51,698 bases of DNA from Bryobacterales bacterium (GTDB lineage Bacteria; Acidobacteriota; Terriglobia; Bryobacterales; Bryobacteraceae). The notes under the pieces were generated by a model that saw only the letters and a program-made list of their open reading frames with translations, did no database searches and was not told the origin of the DNA. Positions 26,954-34,971 of the stretch are shown one piece after another (position 1 is the first letter of the stretch; every line of letters begins with the position of its first letter). The stretch is taken from NCBI GenBank assembly GCA_003142185.1, contig PLOR01000028.1, positions 1 to 51,698 of the forward strand, given 5' to 3'. The translations under genes and the position numbers were made by a program.

Positions 26954-27274
26954 TCACGCCGACCGTCTGGCCCGCTCCGACTGCGTTAGAAAGTCGAAAT
27001 AGGGGAGAACTCCCCATTCTTCGAGAGGCTGCACTTGCTGGACGATGGATTGCGAAATCTGTCTGGTGAGGGGGAGAAGTTGGGCGCGCGGTATTCCGTC
27101 GGCGAGAACGACTTGAAAGAAGACTGCCGATTCTCCGTTCCAATCGTTGCCGAGCGTTGGCGTCACGGAAACGACCTGTGGCTGCAAGGTGCCAGCCGCT
27201 TGAGCGACGGCCGCAAGGAATTGCGGTTGTTGTGCGAATGCCTTCGCGAGGTACACGAAGCCATTATCCCGCAT
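26954..27274 (-). CDS. HEPN-module partner protein A, copy 2
   Basis: A 106-residue protein from ATG 27274 (a GTG at 27310 overlapping the kdsC stop is an alternative). It shares with copy 1 the pattern LGNDWNGESAVFFQVVLAD, the following helix rich in Arg/Leu/Thr/Gln, and a YFDFLTQSERARR tail. No known domain and no nucleotidyltransferase motifs. The frame looks intact although its HEPN partner is broken, as expected if the partner is toxic and this one protective. It directly follows kdsC on the same strand. Confidence 0.65.
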   Translation of the reverse strand: MRDNGFVYLAKAFAQQPQFLAAVAQAAGTLQPQVVSVTPTLGNDWNGESAVFFQVVLADGIPRAQLLPLTRQISQSIVQQVQPLEEWGVLPYFDFLTQSERARRSA

Positions 27275-27306
27275 CTCGCGGAAATCTGCCCGGGCTGCCG
27301 CCCTCT

Positions 27307-27861
27307 TCACCCCACCTCGTAATGCTCCAGAATCTCCTGCCACTTTCCCTGCGCTTTCAGCAGCAGTTCCACCACTTCGCGTACGGCCCCTTCGCCGCCT
27401 GGGGCTTGGGTAATGTGATGAGCCGCCCGCTTCACTTCCGCGCGGGCGTTGGCCGTGGCGATGGCCAGGCCCACCCGGCGCATGATCACGATATCGGTGA
27501 AATCGTCGCCGATGTAAGCCACCTGGCTCGAATCGATTTTGGCGTCGGCCAGAATCTCCTGCAAAATCGGAATCTTCTCGATGTGGCCCTGATAGACGTA
27601 GGCCATCTTGCACTGCCGCGCGCGCTCTTCGGTGGCCGGCGACAGCCGCCCGCTGATCACGCCCGTCTTGATGCCCTTCCAGTTCAGCCACTGCAAACCG
27701 ATTCCATCCTGTGAATCGAACCCCTTGGTTTCGACCATCTTCCCTTCGGGGTTGGGCACGTTGTAGAGCCTGCCGTTGGTGAGGACGCCATCCACGTCCA
27801 TCAGCAGCAACTGGATTTTGCCGGCCAGCGCCAGCACCTCTTCGGGATTAGAGCTTGTCAT
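27307..27861 (-). CDS. kdsC: 3-deoxy-D-manno-octulosonate 8-phosphate phosphatase (KdsC-type HAD)
   Basis: A HAD-family C0-type phosphatase that removes phosphate from Kdo-8-P on the way to lipid A core. The 184 residues have nucleophile Asp22 and acid Asp24 in LLLMDVDGVLTNG, Thr/Ser motif II in GVISGR, and YIGDDFTDIVIMRRVGLAIA for motifs III/IV, exactly the KdsC spacing. It implies a Gram-negative-type outer membrane. Other kds genes are not in the window. It precedes the HEPN partner gene by 32 bases or overlaps it, depending on that gene's start. Confidence 0.92.
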   Translation of the reverse strand: MTSSNPEEVLALAGKIQLLLMDVDGVLTNGRLYNVPNPEGKMVETKGFDSQDGIGLQWLNWKGIKTGVISGRLSPATEERARQCKMAYVYQGHIEKIPILQEILADAKIDSSQVAYIGDDFTDIVIMRRVGLAIATANARAEVKRAAHHITQAPGGEGAVREVVELLLKAQGKWQEILEHYEVG

Positions 27862-27883
27862 GAAGCGAAGGTCCCAGTGGCCA

Positions 27884-27953
27884 GACCGCTCCCTCTGGTC
27901 GCGGCTCCGATAGCATCCGAACTCATTAGGAGCCGCGACCGAAGGGAGCGGTT
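27884..27953. repeat. Repeat family C, inverted pair
   Basis: Units at 27884-27913 and 27929-27953 are inverted copies of each other around a 15-base loop, giving a long stem between gnd and kdsC on the same strand. It could attenuate or end transcription, or stabilise message ends. Confidence 0.7.
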
Positions 27954-27973
27954 GCTCGGCCTATTTTCTGATC

Positions 27974-29431
27974 TTAGACATTGTACGTTCCGGCCGAAAC
28001 CGATCCGCCCTTGCCGGTCCAGTTGGTGTGGAAGAATTGCCCGCGCGGACGGTCGACCCGCTCGTAGGTGTGCGCGCCGAAATAGTCGCGCAGCGCTTGC
28101 AGCAGGTTGGCGGGCAGCCGTTCGCTGCGGTAGCCGTCGTAGAAGGATAGCGCCGTACTGAAGGCCGGCACCGGCACGCCTGCCGCCACGGCCTGCGCCA
28201 CCACGCGGCGCCACGGCCCCTGACACCGATCGATCACGCCGTGGAAATAGTCGTCCAGCAAAAGGTTGCTCAGTTTGGGATTGCGGTCGAAGGCTTCCTT
28301 GATCTTGCTCAGAAACGCAGAGCGGATGATGCACCCGGCGCGCCACACCAGCGCAATGCCGCCGTAATTCAAATCCCACTTATATTGCTTGGCCGCTTCC
28401 GCCAGCAGCATGAAGCCCTGCGCGTAGGAAACCAGCTTGGAGGCCAGCAGCGCCTGGCGCACGTCCTCGACGAACGCCTTCTTATCGCCGCTGAATTGGA
28501 ACGGCGGCCCGCTCAGGATCTTCGACGCCGCTACGCGGTCTTCTTTCATCGCGCTCAGGCAGCGCGCGAACACCGCCTCGCCGATCAGCGTCACCGGAAT
28601 GCCCAGCTCGAGCGAACTGTCGCTGGTCCACTTGCCGGTGCCCTTTTGCCCGGCCGTGTCGAGGATCTTATCCACCACATAATCCCCGTCTTCATTCTTG
28701 TAAGCCAGAATGTCGCGGGTGATTTCGATCAGGTAGCTGTCCAGCTCGCCTTTGTTCCACTCGTTGAATACCGCGTGCATCTCTTCGTTGCTCAGTCCCA
28801 GGCCCTGTTTCATGATCTGGTAGGCCTCGCAGATGAGCTGCATGTCGCCGTACTCGATGCCGTTGTGCACCATCTTGACGAAATGGCCGGCGCCGTCGCT
28901 GCCCATCCAGTCGCAGCAGGGCTCGCCCTCCGGCGTCTTGGCACACATGGCCTGGAAGATGCCCTTCACCAGCGGCCACGCTTTTGGGCTGCCGCCGGGC
29001 ATCATGGAGGGGCCGAAGCGCGCGCCTTCCTCGCCGCCCGAAACGCCGGTGCCGACGAACAGCATGCCTTTGCTCTCCAGGTAGCTGGTGCGGCGGATGG
29101 TGTCGGGGAAATGCGAGTTGCCGCCATCGATGATCAGGTCGCCGGGCTCCAGGTAGGGCAGCAGGGCTTCGATGAAGTCGTCCACCGCCTTGCCCGCCTT
29201 CACCATCAGCATGATCTTGCGCGGCCGCTTCAGCAGGCCTGCCAGTTCCTCGATCGAATGGGCTCCGATGATGGTCTGGCGCCCTTTGGCCGCGTCGTTC
29301 AGAAACTCATCGACCTTGGACACCGTGCGGTTGTACGCCACCACGGTGTAGCCATGATCGTTCATATTCATAATCAGGTTCTGGCCCATCACGGCCAGAC
29401 CGATGAGGGCAATGTCGCCGGTTGGTTGCAT
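27974..29431 (-). CDS. gnd: 6-phosphogluconate dehydrogenase (decarboxylating)
   Basis: Oxidises 6-phosphogluconate to ribulose-5-phosphate with CO2 release, giving NADPH. The ~485 residues match the long (dimeric E. coli-type) form. NADP-binding IALIGLAVMGQNL at the N-terminus, GTGVSGGEEGARFGPSMMPGG, catalytic Lys in FVKMVHNGIEYGDMQL, and the C-terminal tail THTYERVDR-type region (HTYERVDRPRGQFFHTNW). The start is the ATG at 29431 by family fit; the frame runs on to a GTG at 29485. An AAGGAG at about 29470 suggests the N-terminus could be longer than assumed. Confidence 0.95.
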   Translation of the reverse strand: MQPTGDIALIGLAVMGQNLIMNMNDHGYTVVAYNRTVSKVDEFLNDAAKGRQTIIGAHSIEELAGLLKRPRKIMLMVKAGKAVDDFIEALLPYLEPGDLIIDGGNSHFPDTIRRTSYLESKGMLFVGTGVSGGEEGARFGPSMMPGGSPKAWPLVKGIFQAMCAKTPEGEPCCDWMGSDGAGHFVKMVHNGIEYGDMQLICEAYQIMKQGLGLSNEEMHAVFNEWNKGELDSYLIEITRDILAYKNEDGDYVVDKILDTAGQKGTGKWTSDSSLELGIPVTLIGEAVFARCLSAMKEDRVAASKILSGPPFQFSGDKKAFVEDVRQALLASKLVSYAQGFMLLAEAAKQYKWDLNYGGIALVWRAGCIIRSAFLSKIKEAFDRNPKLSNLLLDDYFHGVIDRCQGPWRRVVAQAVAAGVPVPAFSTALSFYDGYRSERLPANLLQALRDYFGAHTYERVDRPRGQFFHTNWTGKGGSVSAGTYNV

Positions 29432-29528
29432 AGAATTCGACTCGTAGAAGGAGGTTAAACTCAGGTGAAACTCCTTATATAACACGCGGCGCCGCCACGA
29501 TAGCTCAGCGAGGCTAAAGTAATGTTAC

Positions 29529-29548
29529 AGCAAAGCTAAAGCGTGTCG
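29529..29548. repeat. Degenerate family A repeat
   Basis: GCAAAGCTAAAGCGTGTCGC resembles the family A palindrome with decayed arms. It sits in the ~160-base gap between gnd and the large glycosyltransferase. Confidence 0.35.
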
Positions 29549-29590
29549 CTAATACGTTCGTCGGTGGGCCATGGCTGGCTCGCGTCAACC

Positions 29591-32500
29591 CTATGGCTGG
29601 ACGATCAGCGCATCCACGTCGATGTAGCTTGCAGTAGCTGCGGGGCTGTGGCGGCCCGTCGCGCGGATCGCCAACTCGTGGCGTCCGGGCGCGAAGCAGC
29701 AGAAGGATACGCGGTTCTGCCACTCGATCCGCGGCGCGTACAGATCGACCAAACCGTGCGTGACGCCATCGATCGAGATCTCCGCGATGCCGCGGTTCCA
29801 GGCCTTGGTGTAGACATAGGTCAGCGAACAGCCATCGAAGGCGAATCCGGCTTCCGCGCCCGGCTCGAGCGTGTAGGTGAGAGTGCCGGACCAAGCGCCG
29901 CCGCTCGATCTTTCGTCCTGGGTCCAGTCGCCACGAAAACGGATGAGCGGGTCGAAGTCGTCGTACGTCCCGGCCCGGCACGTTTCCAGCGGCCGCCTGG
30001 CCATGCGTTCCCAGAGCGCGGCTTCGCTCAGGGACTCGCAAGCGGGGTCCAGCGCGGCCAGCGAGTAATCGCCGAACGCGCGCTCTTTGACGGTGCAATA
30101 CGTGAGCAATTGCCAAAGAGCGGCGGGCTGCAGGCGCTTGCCGGGCGTCTCGTGGGTGACGAAATACCGGATGCACCGCTTACGCATCAGGCCGACCATG
30201 CCGGACAGACTGCGGGTGGAGGAGATGGAGAGATCGAGCGGCAACTCGTGCCAATGATACTCGTGGGCATCGCCCGCCAGGTCGGCGATGTTGTTATCCG
30301 CGGTCAGTAGGACCGCGCTCGCCGGGTACCGGCTGGCGGCGTAGCGCGCGACTTCGCGGAACGTCGCCACTTCGTCCACCGCGCGCGGGGCGCGCATCCA
30401 CTCGAACGGCCGGTCCAGGTAAAGCCCCTTCTCAGACCAGGACGACGAAGGCAGAAACCAAACGCCCAGTGCGGCGGCGCAGGCGAACAGGGCGATGGCG
30501 CCGCGGTAGAGCCGCGCATGATGGTCGCGTGTCCAGGCCAGCACGGCGGCCATAGCGGCAATCCACAGCGGCAGAGACGCATAAAGGTAGCGGGCATTGG
30601 GCTGCGCCCGCAGCACCAACACCGAGGACACCAGCGCCACCACGGCAGCGCTCCAGGCGGCCCGGCTGCGCGCCGCCCAGACGCCGGCCAGAACCAGCGG
30701 GACCAGCAGCAGATATTGAAAACCGAAAGAGCCGTCCTGCCCTTCGTAGTAGCGGTGCGTGTGAAAGGTGAGGTCGAAAAGCGTGCGAAGCTGCATCGGC
30801 GTGTGAAAACGGGTTTCGGCGATGATGGCCGGCGGCGGCGCTATTGAGCGGGGAAAGAGCTGGCCCAGATAGGGAAAAAACGGATCGCCGGTCTTCCACC
30901 ATGCGATGAAATAGGGAGGTAGTGCCGCCAGAGCAGCGAACGCAATCGCCAGCCAGCCGGCGCCGGCGGGGCGACGTTGGCGGCGCGCTTCCCAGACGAA
31001 GAACGGCAGCGCCGCTGCGACGAAGGCGCTTGCGCCGAATTTGGTGGAGAGCGCCGAACCAGCCAGGGTCGCGGCCGCCAACAGGAACCGCGGATTGCCG
31101 CTTTCGGCGTAGCGCCACAGCGCCACCATCATTCCCAGCACCAAAGCGGCCAGCAGGTTTTCGATGAATAACGAACCGGTTACCAGTTCGACGAGTGGCG
31201 TCGCGGCGAATAGCGCCACCAGCAGCCAGGCCGCCGGGCGGCCAAGCCAGCGGCGAACGGCGCCATAGAGCAGGCCTTCGATCGCCAGCAGCCATGCCAG
31301 ATTGAGCAGCCGCGCCGCCATCTCGCCGCCCAACAGGTAGACGATCATAAACCCGAGGTCGGCGCCCATCGGCATCACCGACCAAAGGATGCGAGCGGGC
31401 TGGATGGTAAACGCGTGGTGCGCGGCGATGTTGGCGGGGATGGCCAGGTGCATCGCCAGGGCATCGGCGCCGGTTTCCGGTTTCAGCGTCGCCAGCCAAT
31501 GCATGCCCAGGATGAAGAGCAGAAACGCCAATGCGAAACGTTCCGCCGCACCGCCGCGTGCCGCCGTCCGGAGTGTCGCGGCCATCCCGCGGCCTCTGCG
31601 CAGCACGCCGCGCCAGCCGAACGCCACCGGCGCCGCGAGCGCCACCAGCCATACCGCCGGATACTGTACCGGCAAGCGCGCCGTGAGATACATCGCGAAA
31701 ACAAATACCGAGCCGCCGAGCAGCGTGGCCAGAAGCTGTGTTTCGATCCCTTCTTCGCGCGGCCGCAGCAGCGCGCAGCCCAGGGCGCACGCCGAGACCA
31801 GAAACAAAGCCGGCGCCAGCACAGCCAACGGACCGGCGGCCACTGCGCTCAACACCAGGCCGCCCGCCACCACCAGCGGCACGAACAGCCACGGCAGAAA
31901 AATTAGCACCGGCAATCCAAGCAACAGCCACACCGCGGTATAGCGCGCCAGGTGCTCCAGACCCAGCGGTTGCCAGATCTCCTGCGCGAACAAGTCGCCG
32001 CTCGAGAAGCCGTAAATCTCCAAACCCACCAGCGCCGCCGCCAGTGCGGCCAGCAGCCAGCCCAGCCACGGGCGCCACTTGGGCTGGCCGGCGCCCGAGT
32101 TTTCGACCTGTCCGCGCCGGAAGATGAAGCCGCGCAGCACTACGAAATTTCCGAAAAACAAAATCGTCTCGACGATCAGCTTGGCGGGCACGGCGCCGAT
32201 CCCCAGCCAGGCGATCAGCGCGCGAATCCCCGCGTAGGATGCCGCGCCGCTTACGAGCAGCAGCGCCAGGTATTTCGGCAACACTTGCCGGTGGCTCCGC
32301 TCGCTGTGAAAAACCGGCCGCCGCACGGCTCCATACTGAAACACCGCCGCCAGCGCGCGGCCGAGCGCCTGCGAGCCCAGTATGTGGCCGGTCGCGCCAT
32401 AGGCGAAAAAGAAAATCAGGTTGTCGAGCGCCGCCGTGATCAGGGATACCGAAGCGAACCGCAGCAGCACGAAGTAAATCTTCATCGAATCGACGACCGG

Positions 32501-33145
32501 GCTGAAATGCGACTGCGGATTCCCGGCTTGGTAAATGGTGCGGATCGGTTGCTCCACGATGCGCACACCCGCACGGTGGGCGGCGATCAGCATTTCCAGT
32601 TCGAACTCGTAGCCGTTGGCTTTGATGGCGGGCAGTTGGGCGGCCAGCGCCGCCGGCACGCCGCGCAGGCCGGTTTGCGTGTCGGCCAGCTTGCTTCCGA
32701 TGGCGGCGCGCAGCACGCTGCGCGTTAAGAGGTTGCCGAAACGGCTGCGCCACGGGACCTCGCCCGAAAAGGTCCGCGCGCCCAAAACCAGTGCGTCCGG
32801 CTCCGCCATCAGAATGTCCGCGATGCGCACGATGTCCGCGGCGTCGTGCTGGCCATCGGCATCCGCCGTCACCACGCCCGTCATTCCGGGAAACGTAGCC
32901 AGCGCGTACCGTATGCCGCTTTTGAGCGCCGCGCCCTTGCCTTGGTTGGCCGCGTGCCGAACCAGGTGGACACCGGGCAGCGCGGCGGCCTGCGCGAACC
33001 AATCCCCGTACGCGGCGCCGCTGCCGTCGTCGACCAGGACGATCGCGGGAACCGCCCGCGCAACCAGCGCCCGCACCAGATAGAGCAGTTGGGCGCCGGG
33101 ACGGTATGCCGGTATGATCGCCGCGTAAGCAATACCGTCCGTCAT
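29591..33145 (-). CDS. GT2 - GtrA - GT-C three-part membrane glycosyltransferase
   Basis: An 1184-residue fusion. Residues 1-235 are a GT2 (dolichyl-phosphate mannose synthase-like) domain with VLVDDGSG (39-42) and TADADGQHD (95-101). Residues about 240-360 form four hydrophobic helices like GtrA, a flippase for lipid-linked sugars. Residues about 370-930 are a GT-C-like region with a dozen or more helices. The last ~240 residues are soluble and beta-rich. Plausibly one protein makes a polyprenyl-phosphate sugar, flips it and transfers it outside. Start ATG 33145; the open frame reaches 33262 without a ribosome site. No neighbouring polysaccharide genes. Confidence 0.82.
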   Translation of the reverse strand: MTDGIAYAAIIPAYRPGAQLLYLVRALVARAVPAIVLVDDGSGAAYGDWFAQAAALPGVHLVRHAANQGKGAALKSGIRYALATFPGMTGVVTADADGQHDAADIVRIADILMAEPDALVLGARTFSGEVPWRSRFGNLLTRSVLRAAIGSKLADTQTGLRGVPAALAAQLPAIKANGYEFELEMLIAAHRAGVRIVEQPIRTIYQAGNPQSHFSPVVDSMKIYFVLLRFASVSLITAALDNLIFFFAYGATGHILGSQALGRALAAVFQYGAVRRPVFHSERSHRQVLPKYLALLLVSGAASYAGIRALIAWLGIGAVPAKLIVETILFFGNFVVLRGFIFRRGQVENSGAGQPKWRPWLGWLLAALAAALVGLEIYGFSSGDLFAQEIWQPLGLEHLARYTAVWLLLGLPVLIFLPWLFVPLVVAGGLVLSAVAAGPLAVLAPALFLVSACALGCALLRPREEGIETQLLATLLGGSVFVFAMYLTARLPVQYPAVWLVALAAPVAFGWRGVLRRGRGMAATLRTAARGGAAERFALAFLLFILGMHWLATLKPETGADALAMHLAIPANIAAHHAFTIQPARILWSVMPMGADLGFMIVYLLGGEMAARLLNLAWLLAIEGLLYGAVRRWLGRPAAWLLVALFAATPLVELVTGSLFIENLLAALVLGMMVALWRYAESGNPRFLLAAATLAGSALSTKFGASAFVAAALPFFVWEARRQRRPAGAGWLAIAFAALAALPPYFIAWWKTGDPFFPYLGQLFPRSIAPPPAIIAETRFHTPMQLRTLFDLTFHTHRYYEGQDGSFGFQYLLLVPLVLAGVWAARSRAAWSAAVVALVSSVLVLRAQPNARYLYASLPLWIAAMAAVLAWTRDHHARLYRGAIALFACAAALGVWFLPSSSWSEKGLYLDRPFEWMRAPRAVDEVATFREVARYAASRYPASAVLLTADNNIADLAGDAHEYHWHELPLDLSISSTRSLSGMVGLMRKRCIRYFVTHETPGKRLQPAALWQLLTYCTVKERAFGDYSLAALDPACESLSEAALWERMARRPLETCRAGTYDDFDPLIRFRGDWTQDERSSGGAWSGTLTYTLEPGAEAGFAFDGCSLTYVYTKAWNRGIAEISIDGVTHGLVDLYAPRIEWQNRVSFCCFAPGRHELAIRATGRHSPAATASYIDVDALIVQP

Positions 33146-33324
33146 GTCGTGCGCGGGACCGCCGTCATAGGCGCCGGAGTGGCTTTCCCTATTAGAACAT
33201 TCGAGCGTTCCCGCTCGGCGAACTGGCCCTCCCAAAATCGAGCCCGCGGTAAAACGAGTCACGGATGGGAACTGTTACAAGCGGTGAGCGGCATTCGCCG
33301 CGCCGATCAAGTAACCTGGAAGGC

Positions 33325-33870
33325 ATGGCGACTGAGGAGACGGTGACATTGGGCGGGGGCTGTTTCTGGTGCGTGGAGGCCGTGTATCAAGAGATGGAGG
33401 GAGTGATCGCGGTCGAGTCCGGTTACATGGGCGGGCGCCTCGCCAACCCAACCTACCAACAGGTCTGCTCGGGGGCGACCGGCCACGTGGAAGTCGTCCA
33501 GGTGAAGTTCGATCCCGCGATTTCCAGCTTCCTCGAGATACTCGAAGTTTTCTTCGCGACTCACGATCCCACTTCGCTCGACCGCCAGGGCGACGACGTT
33601 GGCGTCCAGTACCGGTCCGTCATTTTCTATCATGGCGACGTGCAGCGCCATGCGGCGGAGCAAGCCATTCGAGAGTTGAACACCGAGCAGATCTGGCCCG
33701 CGCCCATTGTCACCGAAGTGCGCGCGGCTGAAACCTTCTACCGTGCCGAGGACTACCATCGGGATTATTTCCGCAACCACTCGAGCCAACCTTACTGCGC
33801 GTACGTCGTCGCGCCCAAGGTGCGTAAGTTCCGCGAGAAATTCGCGGCCAAATTGCGGAAAGAGGCGTGA
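33325..33870 (+). CDS. msrA: Peptide methionine sulfoxide reductase A
   Basis: Repairs oxidised methionine (S-sulfoxide) in proteins. The 181 residues have the catalytic Cys13 in GGGCFWCVEA, followed by SGYMGG and TGHVEVVQVKFDP, and DDVGVQYRSVIFY. No MsrB domain is fused. Start ATG at 33325, shortly after GGAAGG; an upstream in-frame start lacks a ribosome site. Directly followed by the phosphodiesterase gene with a seven-base gap, so likely co-transcribed. Confidence 0.96.
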   Translation: MATEETVTLGGGCFWCVEAVYQEMEGVIAVESGYMGGRLANPTYQQVCSGATGHVEVVQVKFDPAISSFLEILEVFFATHDPTSLDRQGDDVGVQYRSVIFYHGDVQRHAAEQAIRELNTEQIWPAPIVTEVRAAETFYRAEDYHRDYFRNHSSQPYCAYVVAPKVRKFREKFAAKLRKEA

Positions 33871-33877
33871 AGCGGAA

Positions 33878-34393
33878 ATGCGTTTGGCGATTCTCTCCGA
33901 CATTCACGACAACGTGTGGAAGCTCGCGGGGGCGCTCGATCGCGCGCGCGGCGCGGATGCCATGATCTGCTGCGGCGACCTGTGTTCGCCCTTCATCGTG
34001 CACCAGTTGGGCCGCGGATTCGCCGGCCCCATCCACGTCATCTTCGGCAATAACGACGGCGACCTGTTCCGCATCACTGCCAACGCCGCCCAATATCCGC
34101 ATATCAAGATTCATGGCGAGATGCTGCGCGGGGAATTTGCGGCCAAACGGATCGCCGCCAACCATTACGACAACATCGCGCGCGCAATCGCCGCCTCGGG
34201 CGAATACGACGTTGTCTGCTATGGCCACAACCATGTCTATGACGTAAGCCGCGTGGGCCGCACACTCGCCATCAACCCCGGCGCCATCATGGGCGCGACC
34301 TTCGCCGCCGATGGCAGCCGCACCGACGTACCCTCCACGTTCGTCATCTACGATACGGAAAGCGACACCGCGCAACGGTTCGAAGTTGCTTAG
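33878..34393 (+). CDS. YfcE/MJ0936-type metallophosphoesterase
   Basis: A 171-residue calcineurin-like phosphodiesterase. Metal-binding motifs are ILSDIHDN (Asp/His), CCGDLCS, FGNNDGD and CYGHNHVYD, all intact. Family members hydrolyse phosphodiesters such as cyclic nucleotides or RNA-derived substrates; the substrate here is unknown. ATG seven bases after the msrA stop with GCGGA upstream. Confidence 0.9.
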   Translation: MRLAILSDIHDNVWKLAGALDRARGADAMICCGDLCSPFIVHQLGRGFAGPIHVIFGNNDGDLFRITANAAQYPHIKIHGEMLRGEFAAKRIAANHYDNIARAIAASGEYDVVCYGHNHVYDVSRVGRTLAINPGAIMGATFAADGSRTDVPSTFVIYDTESDTAQRFEVA

Positions 34394-34396
34394 GTA

Positions 34397-34452
34397 GGGC
34401 ATGCTCCTAAATGTCGCGCCTCCGAACGGAGCCGCGACCATAGGGAGCGGTC
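34397..34452. repeat. Degenerate family A unit followed by family C, copy 6
   Basis: GGGCATGCTCCTAAATGTCG resembles a decayed family A palindrome. It is followed at 34428-34452 by the reverse unit GGAGCCGCGACCATAGGGAG plus CGGTC. Lies between the phosphoesterase and thioesterase genes. Confidence 0.6.
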
Positions 34453-34521
34453 CTTTCGATAGAACCGAATCTGCCAGTCGAAGACCCGGCTTGCCCTTGG
34501 GGCGAGCGATACTGATAGGGG

Positions 34522-34944
34522 ATGAGCGAGACTTTGCCGGCGTTCGAGATGGCCGTGCCGGTTGAGCCCGGCGATATCGACGTGCTGGGCCACGTCAACA
34601 ACGTGACCTATTTGCGCTGGGTGCAGGACGTGGCGGTGGCCCATTGGACGGCCTTTGCGCCGGCCGCCGACCAGGCGAAACTGGTCTGGGTCGTGCTGCG
34701 GCACGAGATCGATTACAAGCACCCGGCGCGCCTGGGCGACCAGGTCATCGCGCGCACCTGGGTGGGTCTCGCAACGCGCGTCCGCTTTGAACGCCATACC
34801 GAATTGCTGCGCGCCGCGGACCGCGCGCTACTGGCGAAGGCACTGACTCTGTGGTGCCCCCTCGATCGGTCCACCGGCAAGCCGGCCAGCGTCAGCGCGG
34901 AAGTGCGGGCGCGGTTTTCACTGCCGGCGCCGGGCGCCGCTTGA
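34522..34944 (+). CDS. 4HBT-family acyl-CoA thioesterase
   Basis: A 140-residue hotdog-fold protein of the 4-hydroxybenzoyl-CoA thioesterase/YbgC group. The active-site strand reads EPGDIDVLGHVNNVTYLRWVQD, where Asp, the GHVNN turn and Tyr are typical, then IDYKHPARLGD. It hydrolyses short or aromatic acyl-CoAs; the exact substrate is open. It stands alone after a repeat and faces the symporter gene convergently. Confidence 0.88.
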   Translation: MSETLPAFEMAVPVEPGDIDVLGHVNNVTYLRWVQDVAVAHWTAFAPAADQAKLVWVVLRHEIDYKHPARLGDQVIARTWVGLATRVRFERHTELLRAADRALLAKALTLWCPLDRSTGKPASVSAEVRARFSLPAPGAA

Positions 34945-34971
34945 CACAGGTTCTCCTGTCTTCTGACCTAC

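Noticed and set aside
30432-33002. A very long open frame (856 codons) overlapping the glycosyltransferase fusion
   Set aside because: It is an out-of-frame shadow of a GC-rich gene: Arg/Gly/Ala-rich translation, no domains, while the other frame has clear GT2 and membrane motifs.
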